Of a DNA stretch of 60,000 nucleotides, positions 40,898 through 52,870 are shown piece after piece. The notes under the pieces are model-generated. The model ran no database searches, was not told the DNA's origin, and saw nothing but the letters and a program-made list of their open reading frames with translations. The DNA comes from Symsagittifera roscoffensis (lineage: Eukaryota; Xenacoelomorpha; Acoela; Convolutidae), in the NCBI RefSeq assembly GCF_963678635.1, contig NC_087067.1, positions 38,140,686 through 38,200,685 of the forward strand, written 5' to 3'. Position 1 is the first letter of the stretch. Every line of letters begins with the position of its first letter. The translations under genes and the position numbers were made by a program.

Positions 40898-42712
40898 CCA
40901 GATCACGAAAACATAGTAAGACCTCGATCTCGATAACATATCAAGACAAATCATCCATTGCAGAAATTATTCCATGATTAGTGTTTATTGTCATCAAATC
41001 CCACAAATTTTTATGCTTCTATAGTTAGACGGATACGCCACAATGTTTAACTCGATATAAACTCTTGAACTGTTTTTACCGCATGAAGGTATGAATTGAG
41101 ATTTTTCAAGACTTGGCTGAGCTGATTAGAAGTTTTGCCCATCAATTTATTTCGTTTGTCTATCATTTTAATTGCGAGAGCAAGTGACTTGTAATCGGGA
41201 TGTAGACTTTTTTCTTATAAACATTTTTCTTACAAATTTTATAAGAAATACGTGCAGTTAGTTTCACTTGAAGGCTGATATGCTCAATTTCTTGAAAATT
41301 TAAATAAATTTTCCTATTTAATTTTAGGTACTAATTAATTTATTCAAATATAATTAAAGAAACATGTTTTTTTTTTCATGATTTGTGGTATTCGTCCTAG
41401 TTTATGTCGACTGATTTTCCGTTTTTTTCTAATGCAATTTCTGTATCCAGTATTAGTTCCAACTTGTTTCTTTCCAAATCTTTGGTTTTTATTCGTGTTT
41501 GTTCAAACAGTTTTTGGACTATAATTGAAGACTGAACGAAAAATATATGCTCAAAATCAGTCAGTAAATTAACATACTACAGAACAGTCTTCAATTATAG
41601 TCCAAAAACTGTTTGAACAAACAAGAATAAAAACCAAAGATTTGGAAAGAAACAAGTAAAAAAAATTTTAGTTCAAACGGGTTCGGATTCTGTTATATCG
41701 GCTTAGTCGCGTGCTTTAGGAGGGATAGGTAAATTTTTAATGCTGCTGCATAAATGTTTTCAATGCTGCTGCATGTTTCAGGAGACAAGCGTCGAGTTTT
41801 TATAAATGTATCCCAATTTTCCTCGCTTTTTTTTGTTAAGGCTGTTATTGAAATTATCCTAGATAAATGTATGAAGTTTTTGTTGAAGCAGTTTTTCAAT
41901 TTTCGAAACATTTTTTTTTCAGCTGCTTTTCAAAAATATATTTTTTCTTCAATATCTAGTAATGCAATTTTATCGCAATTGTTGCGAAGCTCTGCTTTGT
42001 CTTTGTGTAGATGTTTAACTACAAATGCATGTAAAGGCCATATAAAGAAGCCGCCATCCAGCCCGCTCCAGAAATAAACCTAGTAACCACTACTCAAACA
42101 CATTCGGGCGAAGAATACGCATTGTTTTATCTAAAAAGCGAAAAATTTCATGAGATCAAATTGGTTCAGTTTTTCATTTGTAATTGTTTGCGAATTTGGC
42201 ATGCTAATTACGCCGTTAATAGTAACAAATTCAAGAAAGTTTAAATTTCAAAAAATCTTGAAGTTATGCGAAACCGGAATAATATGAATAGAAACGAAGA
42301 CACTCAGAGCTTGATGAAAGGCTAACTGGACACTACCCTTTTTTCAGTCTGCCTGATATCATTCTAGCCCAGAACATTCTACTCTAACTACAAACTTACT
42401 CTATACGGATTTGCCGGCCGCATGATGAACATGATCTTTTAAATACTCATTTAGTGGGAATGATAACGGCACCTTTTAACTCAAATCGAGTCATTCAGTT
42501 GAATGGAATGTTGAGAAGACTCACGTCAATTTTGCGCTCAAATTCTGAAGTTTGTCACAATTAACAGGTTTTAACCACCAATTTGTAATATCTCGTGTAA
42601 AAAAAAACGAAATAAAATTTAGCCATCATCAATTTTGTTTGGACTAACTATAACCAAAATGAGTCAAATTGCTTGGTGTCTCTCTCAGCAGAATCGGAAA
42701 AAGTTTTTGATC
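40898..42712. other. Intergenic, T-rich, with a foldback
   Basis: Apart from the inverted repeat at 41462-41657 and one hairpin-motif copy near 41983 there is nothing gene-like. Short frames on both strands lack any known motif. Confidence 0.6.
41462..41657. repeat. Foldback: 72-bp inverted repeat, 52-bp spacer
   Basis: 41462-41533 and 41586-41657 are reverse complements with a single obvious mismatch (c/a in 'attcgtg' against 'aacaagaat'). The arms contain 'actataattgaagact' / 'agtcttcaattatagt'. A transcript would form a long hairpin. Confidence 0.93.
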
Positions 42713-44038
42713 AATTCCCACAAAGCATTCACAAGAGGTGAGGGTTCCTTAAATGTAAAATTATTATTTGTCGAAAGTTTTTAGATGATTATTACGTTTG
42801 CGATATGCAAGGGTATTGCAATCGGGTACTAGGTTGTTTTCCCTTAATTTTTTTTTCACAGGACTCATTCTTCTCCTCGACTCATTCATCTATAAAACTA
42901 CTACCATATAAATAGTAATTAGTTAAAGCCAGTTTCAGGTTGTAATTACCTTTTCGAAAGCAAATTCTCAATTTTTTCGGGTACGTCGTTTTCGTCCTTT
43001 TTTATGTCGGTTTATTTTCAGTAATTTTGAAACGCCAAGTTTTCAACCTGGTTGGGGTTTTGTTGTCTTACTTTTTAAGGCATGGCTTGGTTCAAATAAA
43101 AAAAGTTTTTACTATAACTGAAAATTCACCAATTTGTAAATGTACCATGTCTGATTTTGAATTTTTTTTGAAAATTTTCTTTGGCTTTTTAAAATTTGAA
43201 CATTTTCAGGTGATGCTATATCGACTTAGTCAATTTATTTTCCGTAGTTTTGAGAGAAAATTATATCTAATTGCGATTATGTGTTTTTCAGTTTCGATTG
43301 GTCGTCAAAATTTTACTTATGAAATATTTTATGAAAGTTTTGATTTTGCCTAAACATGTTTCGACCCAACAGTTGTTGCCGCGAGGTAAATATTTTTCAC
43401 AATAATAAATGCTGTCTATGAATTGCATTCAATACAAACATCAAAGTTTTGTAGCGGTAATTTTTCAACTTTTTTTTCAAGTAATTTTTTCCAACTTACT
43501 TTAGAACTTTTTTTTTACTCTTTCCATTCACTATCTCCTAGCTGAATATGTTTTTTTTTGCGTCGCGATTGTTGCAAAGCTCAGCTCCGCCGCTGTGTTT
43601 ACACTTGTGATAGCAAGAATGTTGCAACCGAGCTCAAGACTTCTCCCGTTAAATAATTTTGTTTCAGAGTATTCTTCTCTTGATGGGCGCATGCCCACGA
43701 CGCTATATAAACCCATTGAGAGGGGGTAAGGGCCCCCCTCGGAACATTTGACATTTAGCCAGCTTAACGTTCTTCAAAAACTCCCCGCTAGAATTCACTA
43801 GCTTTTTGCATGCGACCCTAGACTCCGGAAATAATAGAGATGTGGTATGAGACTTCTAGTAACGCCTAAGAGATGAGGTATGATGCTTTAAACCGTTTGG
43901 CACATTTTTTTTGCTTTTGAGAAAATTAAAAGTTTTATAAGTTGAAAAGAATGGATTTTGGTATCAAAAATGAAATTCTCTTTGGGTAATATGAAGTTCC
44001 TTATAGTTAAAAAGCTGAAAATTTCTTTTTTTCAGAGT
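42713..44038. repeat. Tandem duplication, left copy
   Basis: The block from 'gatcaattcccacaaagc' (42719) to 'agttaaaaagctgaaaat' (~44025) is repeated at 44039-45495. The left copy lacks about 30 bp near 42890 and about 100 bp near 43836 that the right copy has. A frame of 108 codons (43027-43353) is matched only partly in the right copy and is not supported as a gene. A G/C-run hairpin ('gagggggtaagggcccccctc') is near 43720. Confidence 0.88.
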
Positions 44039-45495
44039 TTTTTTGATCAATTCCCACAAAGCATTCACTAGAGGTGAGGGATCCTTAAATGTAAAATTAT
44101 TATTTGTCGAAAGTTTCTAGATGATTATTACGTTTGCGATATGCAAGGGTATTGCAATCGGGTACTAGGTTGTTTTCCTTTAATTTTTTTTTCACAGGAC
44201 TCATTCTTCTCCTCGACTCATTCATCTATTGACATGCTCAACTTCTTGAAAGTTCAAATAAAACTACTACCATATAAATAGTAATTAGTTAAAGCCAGTT
44301 TCAGGTTGTAATTATCTTTTCGAAAACAAATTCTCAATTTTTTCGGGTACGTCGTTTTCGTCCTTTTTTATGTCAGTTTATTTTCAGTAATTTTGAAACG
44401 CCAAGTTTTCAACCTGGTTGGGGTTTTTTGTCTTACTTTTTAAGGCATGGCTTGGTTCAAATAAAAAAAAGTTTTTACTATAACTGAAAATTCACCAATT
44501 TGTAAATGTACCATGTCTGATTTTGAATTTTTTTTTGGAAATTTTCTTTGGTTTATTAAATTTGAACATTTTCAGTTGATGCTATATCGACTTAGTCAAT
44601 TTATTTTCCGTAGTTTCGAGAGAAAATTATATCTAATTGCGATTATGTGTTTTTCAGTTTCGATTGGTCGTCAAAATTTTACTCATGAAATATTTTATGA
44701 CAGTTTTGATTTTGCCTAAACTTGTTTCGACCCAACAGTTGTTGCCGTGAGGTAAATATTTTTCACAATAATAAATGCTGTCTATGAATTGCATTCAATA
44801 CAAACATCAAAGTTTTGTAGCGGTAATTTTTCAACTTTTTTTTCAAGTAATTTTTTCCAACTTACTTTAGAACTTTTTTTTTACTCTTTCCATTCACTAT
44901 TTCCTAGCTGAATATGTTTTTTTGCGTCGCAATTGTTGCAAAGCTCAGCTCCGCCGCTGTGTTTACACTTGTGATAGCAAGAATGTTGCAACCGAGCTCA
45001 AGACTTCTCCCGTTAAATAATTTTGTTTCAGAGTATTCTTCTCTTGATGGGCGCATGCCCACGACGCTATGTAAACCCATTGAGAGGGGGTAAGGGCCCC
45101 CCTCGAAAAATTCTGACTTTTAGCCAGCTTAACGTTCTTTAAAAACTCCCCGCTAGAGTTCACTAGCTTTTTGCATATGACCCTAGACTCCGGAAATAAT
45201 GGCAGTTTGTTAATGCCACCTTTAGATATTTTTTCTCAAGATGGGTATTGGTCATTTTTTGGCTTTTTCCCAACAACCCAAAAAAAGGATAGCACCTTAG
45301 AGATGTGCTATGAGATTTCTAGTAGCGCCTAAGAGATGAGGTATGATGCTTTAAACCGTTTGGCTCATATTTTTTTTGCTTTTGCGAAAATTAAAAGTTT
45401 TGTAATTTGAAAAGAATGGATTTTGATATCAAAAATGAAATTCTCTTTGGGTAATATGAAGTTCCTAATAGTTAAAAAGCTGAAAATTTTTGGTT
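44039..45495. repeat. Tandem duplication, right copy
   Basis: This is the second copy of the 42713 block, about 95% alike by eye. It includes the hairpin motif at 44936 and the G/C-run hairpin near 45083, each matching the left copy. No gene. Confidence 0.88.
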
Positions 45496-45751
45496 TTTTT
45501 TTGGTTTGATAAAATTTTTATTTTGTAGTTTTACCGAAAATTGTAGAAGTTTGAATTTAGATCTGTCCTACAGTAGCTTAGGTCATATATAGCAAGTAGG
45601 GAAGTCTGAACTAATAAAATGCATTGTAATCTGCCGCAAATGCTCATAATTGTTTGTAAAAGATACTAAAATTGCTGAAACTAAAAGAAAAAATCATAAA
45701 AAAATTTAAAAAATATATATTTTTTTTAAAATTCAGATTAACGATCTTGCA

Positions 45752-46044
45752 GGATGCTCTGTGGGCCTCTTAGGACCCAGTAGAGGAGCATCCGACTGGG
45801 AATAATTCAAGAAACGGGAATAAAAAAATCGTTGTTGATTTATTAAACCATCCTGTCCAGTTTTGACTCAGCATTATAAGTGCGCCCGAAGGGCGCATTG
45901 TCATCCGAAAACGTTTTCAGCTGCCCGGCCATCCATTCAAAATTGCCGGAGTGTGCGCAAGCGCATATTCAGACTGAAAGTACGCAAAAATCATGCCAAG
46001 TTAGGGAGGGTGGGACGCAGACCTGACTGGCTAGGTCCCGTCTG
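45752..46044 (+). other. GC-rich patch with several RNA-like stems
   Basis: In otherwise T-rich DNA: GGATGCTC (45752-45759) pairs with GAGCATCC (45786-45793); TGCGCCC-GAA-GGGCGCA is a perfect 7-bp stem at 45881-45897; GGGAC (46012) and CAGAC (46018) pair with GTCCC (46035) and GTCTG (46040) in the order a-b-a'-b', as in an H-type pseudoknot. It may be a structured RNA or a SINE-like fragment; no family is recognised. A 61-codon frame (45863-46048) in it has no known motif. Confidence 0.4.
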
Positions 46045-48644
46045 TTAGACATACTGCAACAGACATGTTTTGAGCATGTTAGCATTTCATATTTTATCTG
46101 TCTTATTGTTGTACTTTAACGCTTAATTGATTTTTTAAAATTTTCATCTTTTTATTTGTTTTGGGCCTATATTATAACGGCTTAGGAGTCTATCTGTGTT
46201 GTTTGATGAGCGTTACTTCTTTTTTTTCGGTTAAGCAGCGTTCTTATTTGGTTTCGCAAATTGTGTAAAATTTTTGATTGCTCAAAGAACGAAATATAGT
46301 TTTGTATGAGTTTTTCTATAAATGTGGTATAATTACGATTTTTGTTATGCAGTTTACAGCGGTAACAGCTTCATGTGAAACTCAATTAGTTCTCAAATAT
46401 AGTGACAAGGCGTTTTTTTTTTTGATAAACTGTGGGGGGATAGTTAAGATGTATAACATATACATATAGCAAAGCTGCAGTACATCCGCATGTTAAAGAT
46501 GATGATTTTCACAGGTATTTTAACTATATTTTTGTAAAGAACTGGCTAATCACGTACTTCACTTGTTGCTGAAAAGGGCGTCGAAAGACTCTAGGGTACG
46601 TAATAGTTTATTTGATTTGCGAAGCGTACAGAAGAAAAAAGTATGCTCAATCTGCAATTGGGTGCCGAACGTCTTACACATCTAATGTACCGAAACATTC
46701 TTCTAAGTTTAATCAATGCAAAGCTTGTGATATAGTGTGTACTTCTTTTTTTCCAACCGAAGTCGCAAATATTGTTGCGACAAAATGTGTTCATTTTGAT
46801 CAATAACCAGCTATTAAGTACAGCCAAAGCTAAGGATATTATTACAGACTATTATATTACAAACAGAACTTTAAATTCAAGGTATTATAGATCTGTAGCA
46901 TAGAGGTAGGGAAAGAGACCTATAACAAAATAAGAAGGTTCAAACCTAGGCAGGGTCGGATGTTTTAAATGATCTTTTTCGGATACTAGTTAAAATGCGT
47001 CCGCTCTATAAATTGCAGCATGTTAGTTGGTAAATTTTTTTTTTTTTGATAATTGACTGCTAATGCGTCATAATTGGCTTGCGTCACTTAGCAATTATGT
47101 ATACTCATAATTAGCGTGCGCCACTTAAGAAATTTTGTAGAAGTTTTACTCATTCAGTTTTTGCCAGTTGCGTTATCGGTCACATTTTTGCTTGTGTATG
47201 CGAAGTGCAACTTCGCCTCTGTGTTAAATTAAGTCAGATCGTTCACTTTCTCCTTTGCTTTTTCCTCAGCCAACCAGAATTTAGTATTTATCATGTTGGC
47301 TTGCTGCTTAAGACTTCCATTGAGTTTCAGGAGAGTGATTTTTCAATGTTTTTTTTTGGGTGAAGTTAGTAAAGGGTTTTCGACTGATTATTTAACCGAA
47401 TTAGTTTCCGAACTCTTGTCAGTAAAATAGTTTCCGACTCTTGATTAATTGGTGACATAATTCATCGGAGAAATTTTGCCAGAAGTTTTGTAAACGCTAT
47501 CTGTCAAAAGAAGGAAGTTGCATTTTTGTTTAAAAAATGTTTGGTGCAATAGACATTTCCGAAATCCTAAGAGGAAATTTGTGACCCTTAAAATTGCTTG
47601 AATCAAAACATTTTAGGTGGTTTTAATGAAACTTTTGATTGCTTAAAGAGCGACGTGGAATTTGTTCTGTTCATTTTTCCACGAATTATTTGGCGATATG
47701 CTTTTTGATTTGTTTTATGGTTGTTTTGCTTGCAAAATCGGAAGATTGTTCCATTTGTTATTTTTTCCGGTGGTTGCAAAGAATACCAAATTGCTGAGGT
47801 CATAATTACCATTACTGTAATGCAGTCTACAGTGGTCATAAATGTAAATACAATATCTATTTTCGAAATTTAGCGGAGAAGGGTTAAGATTTACTTATAC
47901 TACAAAACTGTTCAATATCTCGATGTTGATATCCTCAAGTAGTTTTAATTTTTAATCGCAGTTTTGTCTAAAGGATGTTCACAAAAACTAGTCAAATACG
48001 TGCTTCTCTGATGTGCCTAAAACAAATGTGGCAGTGAGAATATTCTTCTGCTTTTTGATTGTTTTTCAGAAATATGATCAAATTGTGATTGGTTCAAAAT
48101 TTAACTTATGATCAAAAAGCAACGAAATCTCCGAGTATGTCGAAGTGTAATTGAACGAAGGGAACATACTTGGACAAAATGAATAAGCCTCTCACTCAAT
48201 TGATTAAGCGACGAGAACGTTCACTTGCGTACTTATTTTCAACTAATCAGAAACTAGAATTTTTCGTGTTCGCTAACAGCTGTAATTACCCATATAATTA
48301 GAGGAGTTAGATGGTTCATATAGTTAATTAGGGAAGAAATTGATCACATGGCACCGGCATTTATTAAATTGAGTGCCTCTGTTTTTTTTCGTATGGCGTA
48401 AAACTGATCAAAGCAGTTTTTCTTGACTAAAAATCATGTTTGCATTCAAACCGAATATAACCATTTTTTGAGGTCATTTACCCCAGTATGTTCTAATCAC
48501 GAATTGAAGTACTTCAGATATTTATTGATTGAATGTTTGATAATTTGACTGCTATGCAGTGCAATCTGTTTACTGCTGAAGCTAGAACAGAGAACGTTTT
48601 GCTGTTACTTAGAATGAGAGGAAGTTCACTTTGTTTTTATCGGC
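46045..48644. other. Intergenic, nothing gene-like seen
   Basis: AT-rich sequence upstream of the SAMHD1-like gene. One more copy of the dispersed hairpin motif ('GCGAAGTGCAACTTCGC') lies at 47200. I see no TATA box or other promoter element that I would defend. Confidence 0.5.
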
Positions 48645-50381
48645 ATGCCATTTAAGACCTTCAACGATCCGATCTATGGGCCAATAGACTTGGATGTCAG
48701 ATTGGTAAGGCTCATAGACACTGTTCAGTTCCAACGTCTGCACTATTTGAGACAACTCGGAGTTGCTTACAGTGTTTACCCAGCAGCCTCACACACGAGA
48801 TTCGAGCACTCGATCGGGACTTGTCATCTTGCTGGCGAATTGTTAGAGAGCCTGCTGAAAGTTGCGAAAGAGAATGAACAAGTTAAACGAACGGAAACTG
48901 ACGAAACTATTGGGATTGAAAACGAAAGTATAACGGATGAGCGGGAACGTTTGATCAAGGTCGAAAGTCCTTTTAGTGACCGAGATTCGGCTATTGGGAT
49001 TGAAGTACAGAGTAACGAGCAGGAATCTCCGATCGAAAATCATGATCAAGATTCTATTGATGCCTGCAGCATTGTAGACATTTTATCAGATGACAAAGAT
49101 TTACTTTGTGTTAAAATGGCTGCTTTGCTGCATGACTTAGGCCATGGTCCGTTTTCTCATTTTTGGGAAAGTCTTATTAAGACGCACATAGAAATACTCA
49201 ACGAAAACAGCAGCAAACACGAAATAAACGAATTTGTTCATGAAGAAATGACTATAAATCTTATCGAAATGATGTTGAAGGAGAATCCAACCATTCGAGA
49301 AGAGCTGGAGCTGAACGAAGATGATTTGGAATTTGTTCACGAATTAGTTTTATCGAATAAAAAACGAAAGTCAAGCAGAAGCAAAAATCCTTTGAAAAAT
49401 TTCTTCTACGAAATTGTATCGAACAAGCAAAACGGAATTGACGTTGATAAATGGGATTACATACGCCGCGACAGTCACCATGTGGGAATTAACACCAGTT
49501 TCGAGTTCAAAAGACTCCTGAAGCTCTGCAGGGCTGATAATACATGCAGTGATAATAAAACTCACATATCGTGGCCCGAACGGGAATTCGACAACGTATT
49601 ACAGATGTTCGAACAACGGAAAAGATTACATAAAAAGGTGTACCAGCATAGGGTCATTAAGCCAATAGAAAGACTGTACATAGAACTCTTCAGAACTGCC
49701 AATGAATTTCTAAAAGTTCCTTCAAGTATGGATCCAGATGTTTCACTGCCAATTTTAGAAGCCCACAAGGATCCGTATACCTTCGTGAATATGACAGACG
49801 GTATACTTCAGGCTATCAAGTTGTTCAATCATCCTAAAGCTGAGATCTGCAAAAGAATTTTGCGTAAAATTCAGCTGCGAGACATTGGAAAAATAGTCTG
49901 TGAAGCGAATGTCGACGAGTTAAGCAGCTATAATAAATCATATCTACGAGACCTGAGAAGGAAATTCACTTCGTACTTGCAGCTCAAGTCTATGAATTTA
50001 CAGGGCGATCAAATTCTGAAAAAAGACGAACTAGATATCCAGTTTTACAGGACTGTTCTGGATTTTGGCATGAAAGGACAGGATAACCCGATGAACTATG
50101 TGTGGCTATATTCCAAAGACCAGAATAGCCAGACTGAAATGGCCAAAAATCTGGATTGGGAGTACTGGGATAAAATGACTCCGAAAAAAATCAACGAAAA
50201 CAATGTATTTCTATCCGCAAACTGCGCAACGGTTGAGCAAGTAAAACGAGTGGAAGAATTGTTTGTGGATTTTTGTTCTGAAGAGAAAGGTATAAAACCG
50301 GTGTCAACCTACGCTGTTGCGCGACAGCGTTCAAAGCAAGAGGGAAGTACAAGAAAATTATTTTTGGATCAAGTGATATAA
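48645..50381 (+). CDS. SAMHD1: SAMHD1-like dNTP triphosphohydrolase, intronless, no SAM domain (578 aa)
   Basis: SAMHD1 enzymes cleave dNTPs to nucleoside and triphosphate, act as allosteric tetramers, and lower the dNTP pool. The HD domain is complete: 'FNDPIYGPIDL' at 6-16, 'DTVQFQRLHYLRQLG' at 25-39, RFEHSIG with metal-binding His 55, HDLGHGPFSH with His 163-Asp 164, and IDVDKWDY at 265-272 with the fourth metal ligand Asp. The C-terminal lobe (NPMNYVWLY near 483 onward) is also present. Differences from the vertebrate protein: no N-terminal SAM domain, and an acidic Glu/Asp/Ser-rich insert of about 80 residues (~75-152) between the first His and the HD pair. The start ATG has no acceptor before it. 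A single exon of 1.7 kb beside a multi-exon gene could mean a retrocopy. Confidence 0.95.
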   Translation: MPFKTFNDPIYGPIDLDVRLVRLIDTVQFQRLHYLRQLGVAYSVYPAASHTRFEHSIGTCHLAGELLESLLKVAKENEQVKRTETDETIGIENESITDERERLIKVESPFSDRDSAIGIEVQSNEQESPIENHDQDSIDACSIVDILSDDKDLLCVKMAALLHDLGHGPFSHFWESLIKTHIEILNENSSKHEINEFVHEEMTINLIEMMLKENPTIREELELNEDDLEFVHELVLSNKKRKSSRSKNPLKNFFYEIVSNKQNGIDVDKWDYIRRDSHHVGINTSFEFKRLLKLCRADNTCSDNKTHISWPEREFDNVLQMFEQRKRLHKKVYQHRVIKPIERLYIELFRTANEFLKVPSSMDPDVSLPILEAHKDPYTFVNMTDGILQAIKLFNHPKAEICKRILRKIQLRDIGKIVCEANVDELSSYNKSYLRDLRRKFTSYLQLKSMNLQGDQILKKDELDIQFYRTVLDFGMKGQDNPMNYVWLYSKDQNSQTEMAKNLDWEYWDKMTPKKINENNVFLSANCATVEQVKRVEELFVDFCSEEKGIKPVSTYAVARQRSKQEGSTRKLFLDQVI

Positions 50382-50855
50382 TTGTTGTTGATATTTATTT
50401 AGTTTCCAATTCACTAATTCGTTTTTTTGGAGCCCAATATTTCTCTTCCGATGAAATGTAGTTGAAATAGCTGATTTACTCATGCGTAAATATAATGTTA
50501 GTAGAGAAATTTTGTGTGCTCTGCGCTCAAACTTTGCTACTCATTTGCAAAATTCAATTTCTCACTGAGTGAAATTTATCAGGTCAATCAATTGCATAAC
50601 TTCTTACTGACAGCAATTGAGCGCTGCTATGTAAAAGAGAGTTTACAATATCTATAGGGCTTTTCTTTTGTTAAATTATTTGATCGTGCTAGGAACTTCT
50701 GAAAAAAAAGCGAAAAGGTCCCGTAGAATTTGGGAATAAAACAAGTGGTTCCGAAAAAATAACGCAGCGGGGGATAAAAAAAACACACAAAATAAATAAG
50801 AATCAGAAATAAAGTCAAGCATATTTATTGGTCTGCAACTCATATATTCTCAACC
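50382..50855 (+). other. 3' flank of SAMHD1-like gene
   Basis: Non-coding. AATAAA hexamers occur at 50735-50740 and near 50806 and are candidate poly(A) signals for the gene, 350-430 bp after the stop. Confidence 0.45.
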
Positions 50856-50863
50856 AACAACAG

Positions 50864-51304
50864 CAGGGGCGGATCTAGGATTTTCTCGAGGGGGGGGGGG
50901 GGGGGGGGTGGTGGCGGATTTTCAAAAAGAAATCGAAAATTTTGACCTTTTTTTAGGTCGACCAAATTGATTTTTTGAGCTCTCCCAAAGCACTGTTTTG
51001 CCCCTACTGTTGCAAAATTATCTGCGCCACAGGCTAATTTTTGAAAAAAAACAGTCAAAAAAGGCGTTTTTAGGCACTTTTTGGAAAACTTTGACCAAAA
51101 AAATTGCGTTTTTTCGGCGCGCGCTCCCCCCTCAAAATTAGTAAATATTGGCGCCAAAGGCGCCTTTAGAAAAATTTTAAGGTCGATCGGCCAAAACTGG
51201 ATTTATTAAAAAGTACCAAATGGGGGACCCTTTGGGTCGGCAGGGTGTCGAATCCCTGAAGGGGGGGGGCGTCCGCCCCCCCCCCCCCCCCAAATCCGCC
51301 CCTG
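50864..51304. mobile_element. hAT-type miniature inverted-repeat element (441 bp)
   Basis: The ends are inverted: CAGGGGCGGAT at 50864 and ATCCGCCCCTG ending at 51304. AACAACAG flanks both sides (50856-50863 and 51305-51312), an 8-bp target duplication, the hallmark of hAT elements, as is the CAG start. The inside has a G run (from ~50891) and a C run (from ~51276) near the two ends, so the element can fold on itself. No transposase. Open frames across it are by-products. Confidence 0.9.
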
Positions 51305-51312
51305 AACAACAG

Positions 51313-52126
51313 TATTCAGTTTCCTTGCTACTAAAATACCTCTAATGGTTCCTGCCATATATCCATAAACGGAAACAACAATACTGAATTCGACAGTTCG
51401 TGCAAAGTTCCATATTTTCAATATTACAAATAAAAATATTACTTCAATATCAGGGTAAAATAAAACCGTGTAATTTGTTTCCTGGCTTGCTTGCTTGCAT
51501 AGCAATTGTTGTCTTGTGAATCGTCATAGTGTTTATGTTATAGCCTCTTTTCGGCCAGCGCATCGATTATTTCGGGCAAGTAATGTGTTTGTTGACACCT
51601 TTCTAACTGTATGTTTTGTGTTCTCTTCGCTCATATTTTGTGCGTTTTCGTACCCATTGCACTAGTATAAATGCTCACTGATAGAAATTTATCGGGTCAA
51701 TCAATAGTTAAAGATTGTTCTGAAAGCGTCTAAGCGCTGCTGTTTCTGCAATGTAAGCGAGAGTTTTTCAAGTTGTTCGTAGAATATTCGTTTTGAGCGT
51801 CTATGTGCCTTGATTTTTAATCGAAGCTAGTAGCAGCAAGATATCGCATGCTCACCCTAGTCGACCAAGATTTTAGAGCAAGAATCTTGCAAGAATCTTC
51901 AAAAGATTATGTCTAACTTTGAAAGATCTTGCAAGATAGCCATCGTGCAAGATAATAATAATTTTGTAAGAATATATGAAGCATTATTTAAGAGAAATTG
52001 AAAGTGCAAGGGCAGCGGAGTAGCAATCGTGTAAAAAGCTTTTCCACCAGAAAGTTTTTTTTGTGATAGGGCGTAGTGATATCCTTTAATTTTGGTTGAC
52101 TAACAACTCTAATCTCTAGCAAAACA
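51313..52126. other. Intergenic, nothing gene-like seen
   Basis: AT-rich. A few short 'caagaatctt/caagat' repeats near 51880-51950. No supported gene. Confidence 0.5.
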
Positions 52127-52330
52127 TCAATTAAAAGCAACAACCGTAAGATAAATTTTATGTTTTCGAATGATTTTAATCGTTTCTGTTTTTGCCTTAG
52201 ATGTATAGTTCGTGATGATCTGCAATTGAAGCAAGCTGACAATTAAAGACACAAAGCATAAGCTTCGTTGCGGTTGATGCAAGCTCACAATTGGAATTGC
52301 TCGAAGAACAACCTTATCAATTTTGAACAC
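52127..52330 (-). pseudogene. GTPase-family tail fragment
   Basis: The minus strand contains 'IVSLHQPQRSLC', matching 'IVNLHQSQRSLC' in the longer fragments at 54446-54769 and 59684-59989. It is a diverged, isolated member of the same duplicated family. Confidence 0.35.
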
Positions 52331-52489
52331 ATGTTATTTTTTTCACACAATTACCATGCTTAAAACTGAAAACTCTGTAGTTTTTTTGAACAGATTCACG
52401 GCAGTTTTTTGGATTATATCTGTAGTCTTTTGGATTATTTCTGTGACCCTTAGCCTTTGGTTTATCAGTTTGAAATATTTTCCTCTTCA

Positions 52490-52870
52490 ACCATTAAATT
52501 AGCAGCAGCTCGTGCGATTATCAATGGGCCACTTAGCACAGGAACTTCCTGTGAGATAATTTTATCAAACATTCAAGGCTCACATTTCCACCCTTGTAAC
52601 CAGCCCTAATAATAAAAAAGTCGAAGTTGATAGTGGTGTCTGCATCTCGTTCAGGGTCATCAAACCGTACCGTGTCAATCAGAGATATAGGAGTATCTCT
52701 GGTGCCATTGGTGAACACAATCTTAACAATGATAGTCACCATGCATCCTTGGGTCTCTGACGAAACAGGGAAGAGTTTGGCGGTTTGAGTTTTGCCTGAA
52801 ACCAAGTTGTGCAACTGAACTTGTTTTTATCGAGCAGTGGAGTTTTTTATGAATTTTCCTGACAGGTACA
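52490..52870 (-). pseudogene. AIG1/GIMAP-like GTPase fragment, copy R1
   Basis: On the minus strand, 52533-52814 reads 'TAKLFPVSSETQGC', then 'RDTPISLIDTVRFDD'. 'D(T)xGFDD' is the G3 motif of P-loop GTPases of the AIG1/GIMAP type; the Gly is Arg here, a damaging change. The P-loop (G1) should lie upstream and is not seen. Just after, in another frame, comes the block 'VLSGPLIIARAAA', shared by the other copies. It is most likely a dead gene piece or one exon of a degenerate gene. Confidence 0.5.

Noticed and set aside
43027-43353. 108-codon frame in the tandem duplication
   Set aside because: The second copy keeps only 68 codons of it and no domain is recognisable.
50840-51505. Minus frames with runs of Pro and Gly
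   Set aside because: They are translations of the G and C runs of the hAT miniature element.
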